From Brevundimonas sp. (GTDB taxonomy: Bacteria > Pseudomonadota > Alphaproteobacteria > Caulobacterales > Caulobacteraceae): a stretch of DNA of 64,000 bases. The position numbers were made by a program, and so were the translations under genes. Within the stretch, counting starts at the first letter, position 1. Every line of letters starts with the position of its first letter. Under the pieces are notes generated by a model. That model had not been told where the DNA came from, did no database searches, and saw only the letters and a list, made by a program, of their open reading frames with translations. The stretch covers positions 62,001 through 126,000 of the forward strand of contig NZ_JACESA010000003.1 in the NCBI RefSeq assembly GCF_013912065.1, read 5' to 3'. Below, one piece after another: positions 32,938 through 41,045 of this stretch.

Positions 32938-35900
32938 TCAGAAGCGAGCGCGAACGCCGATGGTGTAACGCGGCTCGAACTCGTTGCGGCTTTGGAACTG
33001 TTCCGCGCCAGGCTCGAACTCGAGGTAGTATTCCTCGATTTCGCCCAGGACGTTGGAGCCGTTGGCGTAGACCGTGATCATCTCATTGACATCGTAGGTC
33101 ACGTTCACGTCCACGTACTGAGACGTGTCCTGGTAGACGGGGATGGAACCGAAGGTGCTGCTCAGACGGGGCGTACGATAGTTCCAGGCGACGCGGGCTT
33201 GCAGCTTGTCGCCCTGGTACCAGACGGCGGCGTTCAGCGAGTGTTCCGAGTTGTCCTGGAACGGCAGTTCGTCTCCGTTGAGCGCCGTCGAGTTCGAGGA
33301 GCTGTCCGAATAGGTATAGCTGCCGTCGAAGCCGAAGTCGGACCAGATCGGCGTGTCGATGAAGTCAGACAAGCCGATCTTCGCGCCGATTTCGACACCC
33401 TGAAGCTGGCCGCCATCGCCCTGGATCGGACGGTTGATATCGACGCAGCGGCGGATGACGCCGTCGCCATCGGGATATTCGGCGCCGCAGGTCACGGTGC
33501 CACGGCTGATGAAGCTGTCGATATTCAGCCGGAAGGCGGCAATGTTGAACAGCGTCGCCGGGCCGTAGTAATATTCGAGGGCCAGGTCGAAGTTGTCCGA
33601 ACGCCACGGATCCAGGTCCGGGCTGCCGGCCAGAGTGGCGCCGGTCACACGACGGATGCCGACCGGCGGAGCGGTGGGATCCTCGGGGGTCGGGCCAAGC
33701 GAGTCGGCAGTCGAGACGGTGACGCCGCCGCCGTAGTTGCCAAGATCAAGCGGGATCATGGTCTTGGCGTAGGCGGCCCGCAGACGCAGCTTCTCGTTGA
33801 AATCATAAGCCAGGTTCACCGACGGCAGCCAGTCCGTGTAGCTGCGGCTGGAGAGGGTGTCGCCGATGTCGTTGTTGGTGTCGCCATAGGCGCGCACGTC
33901 GCCGGTCTGGTTCTGACGAACGCGCAGCTCGGTACGGACCATACGCACGCCGACGTCGCCGTGCAGTTGGCCGAACTCGATCGCCCCGTTCACATAGGCG
34001 CTGTCCTCATAGAGGTCGACGTCATACGAGTTGCCGGGAATGATCACGTCATAGGCGTTGCCGAACACCCGCTGCTGGAAGGCGCGGGGATCGTCGAAGT
34101 CGCGCGGATCCGCCACCCAAACCCCAGGAATGCCCGAGGCGACCGAGCCGAAGTCGGTCAGGAAGTAGGTGTTGTTGTTCTCACGCAGCAGCGTCGGACG
34201 GTTGACCGTATAGCCCTGGAAGCAGGTTGGCGTGTTCGCCACCGTGCCTGCGGTACAGCTGTTGGGCGTCGCGTCGACGGCAAGCGCAGGATTGAAGCTG
34301 GGGTTGGGCACATACTCGCCCGCCTGGCACTGCGGATTGTCCATCACGACGTCGATGGCCTTCCACTGGGCCGAGCAGCCGGCCGGGTTGCCAGCGCCCT
34401 GTCCCGCGTAGAAGTCCGAGAACAGGTGGAAGTTGGTGATCTCCACCTCACGGGCGCTGTGGCGAACGCCGGCGTCGACGCGGGTCAGGAAGCCAAAGGC
34501 CGGGGCCTCCTGGAACTCGTACGAACCGTCGAAGCGGACGACGGTCAGGTCCGAGTTATTGCGCTGGTTGCCTTCCGAGGAATAGGCGCCGACCGTGTAG
34601 GAGTCGAGGTTCGACATATACTGGCTCAGCGGCACATTGCCGAGACCGCCGACGACATTGTTCTCGAAGCCGCTCCAGGCCAGTTTGGAGCCGCCGACGT
34701 CGATGTGCAGTTGGGGATCCGCCCCGTAACCCAGCGGGTTCGGATTGATGTAGCGGCCGCCCTGGCTGCCGACCACGCCGTTCGAGTACTGCGAGGCGGG
34801 GTACATGGCGGCGATGGAGGCGGGGTAGAAGGTGCCGCGCGTGCGGTCTCCGCCCTGGCGGAACAGGGTGAAGGCGCGGTCAGGGTTGTACTGCCAGTTC
34901 GACAGGTCGCCTTGAACCTGGCCGTTCATGCTCAGCAGGGAGGCGTCAGCCTTGATCGCGCGCGCGTTGAAGGTGAAGGGGCCGCCCTTGTCGTAGTCCA
35001 GCTCCAGGTTGAAGTTCTTGGACTCGTTGTTGGTGACGCGGTTGACGGTGAAGGAGTTCACCCACCAGGCGTCCAGGTCGTATTCCTCGACGTCCAGCCA
35101 ACCCAGGCCCGTGTCGGTGAACTCGGTCGGCGTGGTCCAGCCCAGGCCGCTCCAGCGGTTGGAGACGTTCAGGCCTGCGGCGCGGTTGTACTCGTCCTGC
35201 TTGGTGTAGAAGACTTCGGCCGTCAGGCGGATGCCGTCCTCGATGTCGAACTGGAATGCGCCGTTCAGGCCGATCCGCTCGCGCTCCACAACGCGATTGA
35301 ACATTTCATAGCCGTGCGGCGCTAGCCAGGCGTTGCCTGAACCACCCCAGTCGTTGCTGCCGAACAGGCTGCCGGCCGTGCCGGCGTAGTTGTTGCCCAG
35401 GTTCGACTCGCTGAGCACGCCCGAGACCATCACGCCCATACGATCGCCGCGCCAGTTCAGCAGGCCGTTGATCAGATAATCGTCCTGACGGGTGCGTTCG
35501 CCGGTCTGATATTCGGCGGCGCCTGCGACGGTCGTGCCGTAGCTGAAGTCCATCGGCCGGCGCGTACGCAGGTCGATCGTGCCCGAGATGCCGGACTGGG
35601 CGTTCGACACGTCCTGCGACTTGAAGACGACGATCGAGTTCATCAGCTGCGACGGAACGTCGTTCAGGTTCGGCTGGGCGCTGCCCAGGCTGCCGGGGCT
35701 CAGATACTGTTCGCCGTTCAGCAGGGTGACGACCTGCGGCAGGCCGCGGATGTTGACGGTCGAACCTTCACCGGCGGTGCGGCGGATCTGAATGCCGGCG
35801 ATGCGTTGCAGGGCGTCGGCGACTGTGACGTCAGGCAGTTTGCCGATGTCTTCCGCCGAAATGGCGTCGACGATGGCGGTCTCGTTGCGCTTGACGTTGA

Positions 35901-36069
35901 TCGACTGCGTCTGCGACGCCCGGATGCCGGTGACGACGATTTCGCCGATCTCGGCCGGGTCCTGGGGCGCCGGGATCGGCGCCTGTTCTGCCGTCTGGGC
36001 GTAGGCCGGCGCGACGAGCGCCGAACTCGCCAGCAGGGCGGCCATCATGGGCCTCTTATAAATTCTCAT
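32938..36069 (-). CDS. TonB-dependent receptor, TIGR01782 (glycan) type
   Basis: 1043 residues, long for a receptor, as in the Caulobacter/Xanthomonas TIGR01782 group associated with carbohydrate uptake. The signal peptide ends near PAYAQ. The TonB-proximal EIGEIVVTGIRASQTQSI segment and the plug IGKLPDVTVADALQRIAGIQI then RGLPQVVTLLNGEQYLSPG are characteristic, and the barrel ends YTIGVRARF. GGAGGG before the ATG is a good ribosome site. The GH3 gene is 48 bases upstream in the same orientation. Confidence 0.93.
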   Translation of the reverse strand: MRIYKRPMMAALLASSALVAPAYAQTAEQAPIPAPQDPAEIGEIVVTGIRASQTQSINVKRNETAIVDAISAEDIGKLPDVTVADALQRIAGIQIRRTAGEGSTVNIRGLPQVVTLLNGEQYLSPGSLGSAQPNLNDVPSQLMNSIVVFKSQDVSNAQSGISGTIDLRTRRPMDFSYGTTVAGAAEYQTGERTRQDDYLINGLLNWRGDRMGVMVSGVLSESNLGNNYAGTAGSLFGSNDWGGSGNAWLAPHGYEMFNRVVERERIGLNGAFQFDIEDGIRLTAEVFYTKQDEYNRAAGLNVSNRWSGLGWTTPTEFTDTGLGWLDVEEYDLDAWWVNSFTVNRVTNNESKNFNLELDYDKGGPFTFNARAIKADASLLSMNGQVQGDLSNWQYNPDRAFTLFRQGGDRTRGTFYPASIAAMYPASQYSNGVVGSQGGRYINPNPLGYGADPQLHIDVGGSKLAWSGFENNVVGGLGNVPLSQYMSNLDSYTVGAYSSEGNQRNNSDLTVVRFDGSYEFQEAPAFGFLTRVDAGVRHSAREVEITNFHLFSDFYAGQGAGNPAGCSAQWKAIDVVMDNPQCQAGEYVPNPSFNPALAVDATPNSCTAGTVANTPTCFQGYTVNRPTLLRENNNTYFLTDFGSVASGIPGVWVADPRDFDDPRAFQQRVFGNAYDVIIPGNSYDVDLYEDSAYVNGAIEFGQLHGDVGVRMVRTELRVRQNQTGDVRAYGDTNNDIGDTLSSRSYTDWLPSVNLAYDFNEKLRLRAAYAKTMIPLDLGNYGGGVTVSTADSLGPTPEDPTAPPVGIRRVTGATLAGSPDLDPWRSDNFDLALEYYYGPATLFNIAAFRLNIDSFISRGTVTCGAEYPDGDGVIRRCVDINRPIQGDGGQLQGVEIGAKIGLSDFIDTPIWSDFGFDGSYTYSDSSSNSTALNGDELPFQDNSEHSLNAAVWYQGDKLQARVAWNYRTPRLSSTFGSIPVYQDTSQYVDVNVTYDVNEMITVYANGSNVLGEIEEYYLEFEPGAEQFQSRNEFEPRYTIGVRARF

Positions 36070-36117
36070 CTCGTTTTCCCTCCTCTTTGGCGCCGCGTTT
36101 TGTTGTGCGGCATTGGT

Positions 36118-38385
36118 TCAAGGCTTGATGGTCGACCCTGAAAGCGTGGCGTTCGCGCTCAACCCCGCGTCTGCGGCGTCGCGGGCGACGGTGATGCGAT
36201 AGTCGCCCGGTGCGATCCGCCAGCCGGGCAGGCTCGTGTCGTAATCGGCCAGGATGCGCGGCTCGGCCGTCAGGACGACGCGGCGCGTCTCGCCCGGAGC
36301 CAGGGTCAGGCGCGTGAAGCCGGCCAGGCGTTTCGGATGATCGGCCGAGGCGACATAGAGCTGCGGAACCTCGGCGCCGGCGCGGTCGCCGGTATTGGTG
36401 ACGTCCAGGCTGACGCTCAGGCCGTCGGCGCTCGAAACCGCCAGGTTCGAATAGGCGAAGCTGGTGTAGCTGAGGCCGTGACCGAACGGGAACAGAGGCG
36501 TGTGACCCTCGCGCTGGTACCAGCGGTAGCCGACGTCGGACCCCTCGGGATAGTCGACGGGGAAGGGCTGCAGTTCGGCCCCCTGGGGCGCGCCGGGGTT
36601 GGAGGCGGCTGCCGCGTCCACGGCCTGCAGCGCGGCCAGGCCCGGCACGGTCGGGCGCGGCGCCTGGTCGGCCGAGGCGGGGAAGGTGATGGGCAGGCGG
36701 CCCGACGGATTGACCTCGCCGAACAGGATGCGGGCGATGGCCTCGCCGCCGCGCTGGCCGGGATACCAGGCCTGAACGACGGCCGGGGTCTTCTCCAGCC
36801 ACGGCATCAGCACGGGGCCGCCGGTCTCCAGCACCACCACCGTCTTGGCGTTGGCGCCGGCGACGGCGGCGATCAGGGCGTCCTGATCGTCGGGCAGGGC
36901 CAGGGTTTCGACATCCTGGGCCTCGGTGGTCCACTGGGTGGCGAAGACCACGGCGATGTCCGCCGCCCGCGCCGCCGCGGCGGCCGCTTCAGGGTCCTTA
37001 CCGTCGACATAGGTCACGGTCGCGTCCGGCGCGACGGCGCGGATCGCGTTCAGCGGCGACGACGCATGCCAGGTCATCCGCGCGAACGAGGCCGCCGCCC
37101 CCGAGGTCAGCGGAATCTCGACCGGCGCCCCGCCGACGGACCGCACCTGGGACGAGCCGCCGCCCGACAGGACGCCGACATCGGCATGGCCGCCGATCAG
37201 CACGATCCGCTTGGCGGACCTGGCCAGCGGCAGGACCCCGCCCTCGTTCTTCAGCAGGACGATCCCCGCCTCGGCCGCGCGCTGGGCGACTTCGGCGTTC
37301 GCGGCGTAGTCGATCGGCTGTTCGGTCGTCACCACCGGTGCATCCAGCACGCCGTTCTCGATCAGGCCGACCAGCAGGCGGCGCACCATGTCGTCCAGCC
37401 GCGCCTGCGGGATGCGACCGGCCTCCAGGGCCTCGCGGAACGGCGCGTCGAAATAGAGGGCGCGGTCCAGTTCCTGACCGGACGCCTGGTCCAGCCCGGC
37501 CAGGGCGGCCTTTTCCGTCGAATGGACGGCGCCCCAGTCCGACATGACCCAGCCGTCATAGCCCCAGTCGCGCTTCAGCACCTGGTTCAGCAGGAAGTCG
37601 TTCTCGCAGGCCCAGTCGCCGTTGACCTTGTTGTAGGCGCACATGACCGAGCCGGGGTTCCCCCGCTCGATGGCGATCTGGAAGGCCAGCAGGTCGCTCT
37701 CGCGCAAGGCGGCCTCGCCCAGCCGCGCGTCCATGATCATCCGCCCGGTCTCTTGCGAGTTGAAGGCGAAATGCTTGATGGTCGAGACGATCTGGTTGGA
37801 CTGGACGCCCCGGATATGCTCCCCGGCCATGACGCCGGCCAGCAGCGGGTCCTCGCCCAGATATTCGAAATTCCGTCCCGCCCACGGATCGCGCGTCAGA
37901 TTCACGCCGCCGGCCAGCAGGATGTTGAAGGTCTTGGCCCGCGCCTCGGACCCGATCATGGCCCCGCCGGCATAGGCGATCTCGGGATCGAAGGTGGCGG
38001 CTGTGGCCAGGCTGGACGGCAGGGCGGTGGCGACGTCGCCCTTGCGCTGCTCGACCTGGTTGGCGACGCCCAGGCTGGCGTCGCTCTCGCGCAGGTTCGG
38101 AATGCCCAGGCGCGGAATGCCGGGGATATGGCCGGCCGAGGGGATCATGTCGGCGACCGGCGCGCCGGGGGTGCGCTCGGCGAAGGGCGGGAAATAGCCG
38201 TGGATCAGCTGCAGCTTCTCGTCGCGCGTCATCCGCGCCAGCAGGGCGTCGGCGCGGGCCTCGGCCGCGCTCGTGCTGGCGACAACCGACGGGTCCTGGG
38301 ATTGGGCGACGACGGAAACGGGCGCGACGCCTACGGCCAGGGCCAAGGCGAAACGACTGATCAGCAAACACTTACGAGAATTCAA
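36118..38385 (-). CDS. GH3 family beta-glucosidase-like enzyme
   Basis: 755 residues from TTG 38385, preceded by GGGGGCGG and giving a clean signal peptide (NSRKCLLISRFALALAVGVAP, cleavage near VVAQ). An ATG at 38457 would add 24 Arg/Gly-rich residues ahead of the signal, which seems wrong. GH3 features are the nucleophile Asp in GWVMSDWGAVHS, KHFAFNSQETGR, the C-terminal (alpha/beta)6 domain with LIGGHADVGVLSGGGSSQV, and a terminal fibronectin-III-like domain. It probably trims beta-linked glycosides in the periplasm. It is the first gene of the locus. Confidence 0.9.
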   Translation of the reverse strand: MNSRKCLLISRFALALAVGVAPVSVVAQSQDPSVVASTSAAEARADALLARMTRDEKLQLIHGYFPPFAERTPGAPVADMIPSAGHIPGIPRLGIPNLRESDASLGVANQVEQRKGDVATALPSSLATAATFDPEIAYAGGAMIGSEARAKTFNILLAGGVNLTRDPWAGRNFEYLGEDPLLAGVMAGEHIRGVQSNQIVSTIKHFAFNSQETGRMIMDARLGEAALRESDLLAFQIAIERGNPGSVMCAYNKVNGDWACENDFLLNQVLKRDWGYDGWVMSDWGAVHSTEKAALAGLDQASGQELDRALYFDAPFREALEAGRIPQARLDDMVRRLLVGLIENGVLDAPVVTTEQPIDYAANAEVAQRAAEAGIVLLKNEGGVLPLARSAKRIVLIGGHADVGVLSGGGSSQVRSVGGAPVEIPLTSGAAASFARMTWHASSPLNAIRAVAPDATVTYVDGKDPEAAAAAARAADIAVVFATQWTTEAQDVETLALPDDQDALIAAVAGANAKTVVVLETGGPVLMPWLEKTPAVVQAWYPGQRGGEAIARILFGEVNPSGRLPITFPASADQAPRPTVPGLAALQAVDAAAASNPGAPQGAELQPFPVDYPEGSDVGYRWYQREGHTPLFPFGHGLSYTSFAYSNLAVSSADGLSVSLDVTNTGDRAGAEVPQLYVASADHPKRLAGFTRLTLAPGETRRVVLTAEPRILADYDTSLPGWRIAPGDYRITVARDAADAGLSANATLSGSTIKP

Positions 38386-38836
38386 AAAACCGCCCCCAAA
38401 ACCTGATCCGGAGCAACGGCGACCGCCGTCACGACGAAAGTTCGGGAGACGGCGCACACAACCGAAGATGGCGACAAACAGCCGACATCCATCCTGCCGA
38501 AACAGGCCCTTCGATCATGTTTGCGGGTGGCGCCCTCGACGCCTGGTTCTCCGACCGATGAGGTCGGCGACCCTTCCGCTCCCTGGATTGAGGCTCTTCG
38601 GCCTCTTACAGGAGGAGGTAAAGCATGGATTGAGAGCGTTCACAACACGAATTGGACACGATTGAACGGTGTTCGCCCGGCCTGACGGTTCACATCTTAT
38701 TTCATAGGGGGCGGGGGTCTGGTCGCGGTGTCACTGGATCGGCGCGGCGTCTGCCCCGGCCGCGCTCGAGTTCCAAGGCCGTCGTGATCCGTTCGAGACC
38801 CTGTCGTGTGTCAGGAGCGACGCAATCTGCAGACCC
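38386..38836 (-). promoter_or_regulatory. upstream region of the GH3 locus
   Basis: About 450 bases without a gene before the first repeat unit. It contains hairpins CCGACC-GATGA-GGTCGG (38551-38567) and GAGGC-TCTTCG-GCCTC (38590-38605), an imperfect CpG-centred palindrome TGAGAGC-GTTCACA (38631-38644) that could be a LacI-family operator, and GAAC-GGT-GTTC (38664-38674). I could not place a convincing -10/-35 pair for the GH3 gene. The locus promoter should lie here. Confidence 0.4.
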
Positions 38837-39080
38837 GTCTCCTCCCCGCTTGGCGGGGAGGTGGCGCGGCGCGCCTTCGCGCCGTGACGGAGGGGTTCTA
38901 AACCGCATCCCAAATGCCCGTGGGACATCCAGAACCCCTCCACCACCGCGCGAATATGCGCGGCGGTCTCCTCCCCGCGAAGCGGGGAGGAGACGTACGA
39001 CGACTGGTCTCCTCCCCACCTCGTGGAGAGGTGGCGCGGCGCTTCTTCAGCGTCGTGACGGAGGGGCTCTCAACCGCATC
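38837..39080. repeat. dispersed hairpin repeat, cluster A (three units)
   Basis: Unit A1 38837-38909 and A3 39007-39080 (direct, type 1): CTCCTCCCC-loop-GGGGAGGT, then a GGCGCGGCGC...GCCGTGACGGAGGGG half with its own hairpin, ending AACCGCATC. Unit A2 38931-38994 (inverted, type 2): AGAACCCCTCCACC...GCGGCGGTCTCCTCCCC with a GCGAAGC loop region and GGGGAGGAGAC. The same elements recur at 43400-43649 and 49774-49897. Each sits between genes. They resemble REP/BIME-type intergenic repeats. Cluster A lies just downstream of phoH and may end its transcript. Confidence 0.85.
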
Positions 39081-39107
39081 ACAAACGCCCGGAGACAGGC
39101 GAGAGGT

Positions 39108-39887
39108 TCAGAGCACCCCGATCATCGAGGCCACCAGCGGGTGACGGACGATGTCGCGTTCGGCCAGACGCACCACGGCGATATCGTCGATCGCCTCCAG
39201 CCGCGCCGAGATGTCGGACAGGCCCGATATGCCCGGCAGCAGGTCGGACTGTTGCGGGTCGCCGGTGACCACCATGGTCGAATGCCAGCCCAGCCGGGTC
39301 AGCAGCATCTTCAGCTGGACGTAGGTGCAGTTCTGGGCCTCGTCGACGACGATGAAGGCGTTGTTCAGCGTGCGGCCGCGCATATAGCCGATCGGGGCGA
39401 TCTCGATCAGGCCCTCGGCCATCAGGGCCTTGACCCGTTTCATCGACAGCCGGTCCGACAGGGCGTCGTACAGCGGGCGCAGATAGGGGGCCAGCTTGTC
39501 CTCCATGTCGCCGGGCAGGAAGCCGATCGACTCGCCGGCCTCGACGGCGGGACGGCTCAGGACGATGCGGCCGACCTTGCCGGCCTCCAGCGCCTCGACC
39601 GCCTTGGCGACGGCCAGATAGGTCTTGCCGGTGCCTGCCGGGCCCAGCGCCATGACCAGATTGTGCGCGTCGATAGCCGCCATCAGTTCGGTCTGGCCCT
39701 CCGACTTCGGCTTCAGCGTCTTGAGATAGCCCTGCTCGCGATCGTCGTTGTTGGGATAGGGCGACCAGCCCGACCGTTCGTTCTGAGGGGCGTGGAGCCG
39801 ACGCACTTTCGACTCCTCGATGAATTCCCGCGAATCCAGAATTCCGTTCTCACGGGACTGACGCTTCATTGCCGCACGCTTGGTCAT
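39108..39887 (-). CDS. PhoH family ATPase
   Basis: 259 residues. Walker A GPAGTGKT and Walker B FIVVDEAQN are intact, with SRPAVEAGESIGFLPGD and VVTGDPQQSDL typical of PhoH/YlaK proteins, which are ATPases linked to RNA handling. The N-terminus (MTKRAAMKRQSRENG) is short and basic. GGAGG is well placed before ATG 39887. There is no ybeY or miaB beside it, so this is probably the stand-alone PhoH paralogue. An intrinsic terminator lies in its leader. Confidence 0.92.
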   Translation of the reverse strand: MTKRAAMKRQSRENGILDSREFIEESKVRRLHAPQNERSGWSPYPNNDDREQGYLKTLKPKSEGQTELMAAIDAHNLVMALGPAGTGKTYLAVAKAVEALEAGKVGRIVLSRPAVEAGESIGFLPGDMEDKLAPYLRPLYDALSDRLSMKRVKALMAEGLIEIAPIGYMRGRTLNNAFIVVDEAQNCTYVQLKMLLTRLGWHSTMVVTGDPQQSDLLPGISGLSDISARLEAIDDIAVVRLAERDIVRHPLVASMIGVL

Positions 39888-39905
39888 GGACGCCTCCAGG
39901 GCATG

Positions 39906-39936
39906 AAAAAAGGCGGACCCGCACGGGTTCCGCCTT
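39906..39936 (-). terminator. intrinsic terminator in the phoH leader
   Basis: On the minus strand AAGGCGGAACCC-GTGC-GGGTCCGCCTT, an 11-bp stem with one bulged base, is followed by TTTTTT. It ends only about 19 bases before the phoH start codon. No minus-strand gene lies between it and ribF at 41046, so it most likely acts on the phoH leader itself, as an attenuator. Confidence 0.8.
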
Positions 39937-40161
39937 GGATGGTCTTGGGGAGGAAGGGATCGTGGCCCGCGCCATGGCGACCGCCCGGATCGACAGCTGG
40001 GCCGTCCGCAACGGGATCAACCCGCCGCCGAACAACCGAACCAGGATCCCAACGCGCCAAGCGAAGCCCCGACAATTGACCGGATCGGGCTTGATCCGGC
40101 TTCGGATCCGGGGCCGAAATGGCGACCCACGAATCGCATCAACACTTAGATGCTATCGTGG
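39937..40161 (-). promoter_or_regulatory. structured leader region of phoH
   Basis: No convincing gene. The element GATCCGG at 40093-40099 can pair either with CCGGATC at 40080-40086 or, as GATCCG, with CGGATC at 40103-40108, giving two mutually exclusive hairpins upstream of the leader terminator. That arrangement is what an attenuator or riboswitch-like leader would need. I recognise no known riboswitch class. Confidence 0.35.
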
Positions 40162-40176
40162 TTAGAAATCGGTTAA
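40162..40176 (-). promoter_or_regulatory. CtrA-like box
   Basis: On the minus strand TTAA-CCGATTT-CTAA, followed by CC, is one mismatch from the TTAA-N7-TTAA CtrA box. It could serve the phoH leader (minus) or the carbonic-anhydrase-like gene starting 35 bases away (plus). Uncertain without data. Confidence 0.35.
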
Positions 40177-40210
40177 AGCCCTCATTTTTGGAAGATTAGG
40201 CGGCGTTCTG

Positions 40211-40738
40211 ATGACCATTTACGCACTGGGCGACAGCAGACCGCAGTTTCCGCCTGCCGGCGAATACTGGGTGGCGCCGAGCGCCTCGGTGATTGGAAAC
40301 GTGATTCTGCATCCCAACGCCAGCATATGGTTCGGGGCTGTGCTGCGCGGCGACAACGAGCCGATCACCATCGGCCCCGACACCAACATCCAGGACGGCA
40401 GCGTCCTGCACACCGACATGGGCTCGCCCCTGACCCTGGGCCGGGGCGTCACCGTCGGCCACAAGGCCATGCTGCACGGCTGCGAGGTCGGGGACTACAG
40501 CCTGATCGGCATCGGAGCGGTGGTGCTGAACGGGGTAAAGATCGGCAAGAACTGCATCATCGGCGCCAACGCCCTGCTGACCGAGGGCAAGATCATTCCC
40601 GATAACAGTCTGGTGGTGGGCCAGCCGGGCAAGGTGGTGCGCGAACGCGACCCCGAACAGATCGCCGTGCTGCGGATGTCGGCCGAACACTATGTCCAGA
40701 ACTGGAAACGGTTCGCGGCGGAGCTGCGGGCGGTTTGA
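40211..40738 (+). CDS. gamma-class carbonic anhydrase-like hexapeptide protein
   Basis: 175 residues of left-handed beta-helix hexapeptide repeats (YrdA/CaiE family). The zinc-ligand histidines appear in SVLHTDMG and [20 protein letters not shown], and the N-terminal [22 protein letters not shown] is characteristic. Such proteins are trimers with metal sites; carbonic anhydrase activity is proven for some members only. It is a single-gene unit, convergent with ribF across an unusual 307-base gap. Confidence 0.9.
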   Translation: MTIYALGDSRPQFPPAGEYWVAPSASVIGNVILHPNASIWFGAVLRGDNEPITIGPDTNIQDGSVLHTDMGSPLTLGRGVTVGHKAMLHGCEVGDYSLIGIGAVVLNGVKIGKNCIIGANALLTEGKIIPDNSLVVGQPGKVVRERDPEQIAVLRMSAEHYVQNWKRFAAELRAV

Positions 40739-40811
40739 TCGTCCAGCCCTCCTAATTTCGACGACGAACGGCAGGCTTTTCAGAGGCTTGAATATTAATT
40801 CCGCCGTCAAC

Positions 40812-41026
40812 CCGGCGCCCTGCGGGCCGGTGTTATGATCCGTCCCTGGTCTTTGACATCGCGATTGGACGGACTTGGGCTCGTTGGACTGTTTTTTTGG
40901 AGTCCAACTTCCCCCCGAAATTGCACTCTTTTGTACAGTGCAAATCGCCTCGAATATTTCCGTCAGTAAATACAATGGTTTGACTGGAAATTGCACAGAT
41001 TGCACTGATTTTTCCGCTGTGCAATT
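40812..41026. other. five successive inverted repeats in a convergent gap; candidate structured RNA or regulator-binding array
   Basis: In order: CCGG..CCC/GGGCCGG (40812-40830, two-base bulge); TCCGTCC/GGACGGA (40839-40845 and 40867-40873); GTTGGACT/AGTCCAAC (40883-40890 and 40901-40908); TTGCACT/AGTGCAA (40921-40927 and 40937-40943); AATTGCACAG/CTGTGCAATT (40989-40998 and 41017-41026). All but the first are perfect. TTGCAC or its complement occurs five times in 104 bases. The stretch is AT-rich for this genome and lies between the 3' ends of two genes. A 63-codon minus-strand ORF overlaps it but looks random. I recognise no RNA family. Confidence 0.6.
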
Positions 41027-41045
41027 CGGCCGGCGCGGTCCCTCG

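Noticed and set aside
38837-39080. The repeat cluster as a CRISPR array
   Set aside because: Units alternate orientation, differ in type and are separated by irregular spacers; there are no cas genes in the window.
39869-40165. A 98-codon plus-strand ORF upstream of the carbonic-anhydrase-like gene
   Set aside because: It overlaps the phoH start and leader terminator, and its composition is Arg/Pro-rich without motifs.
40833-41024. A 63-codon minus-strand ORF in the five-hairpin region
   Set aside because: No ribosome site, no recognisable fold, and its sequence is explained by the inverted repeats.
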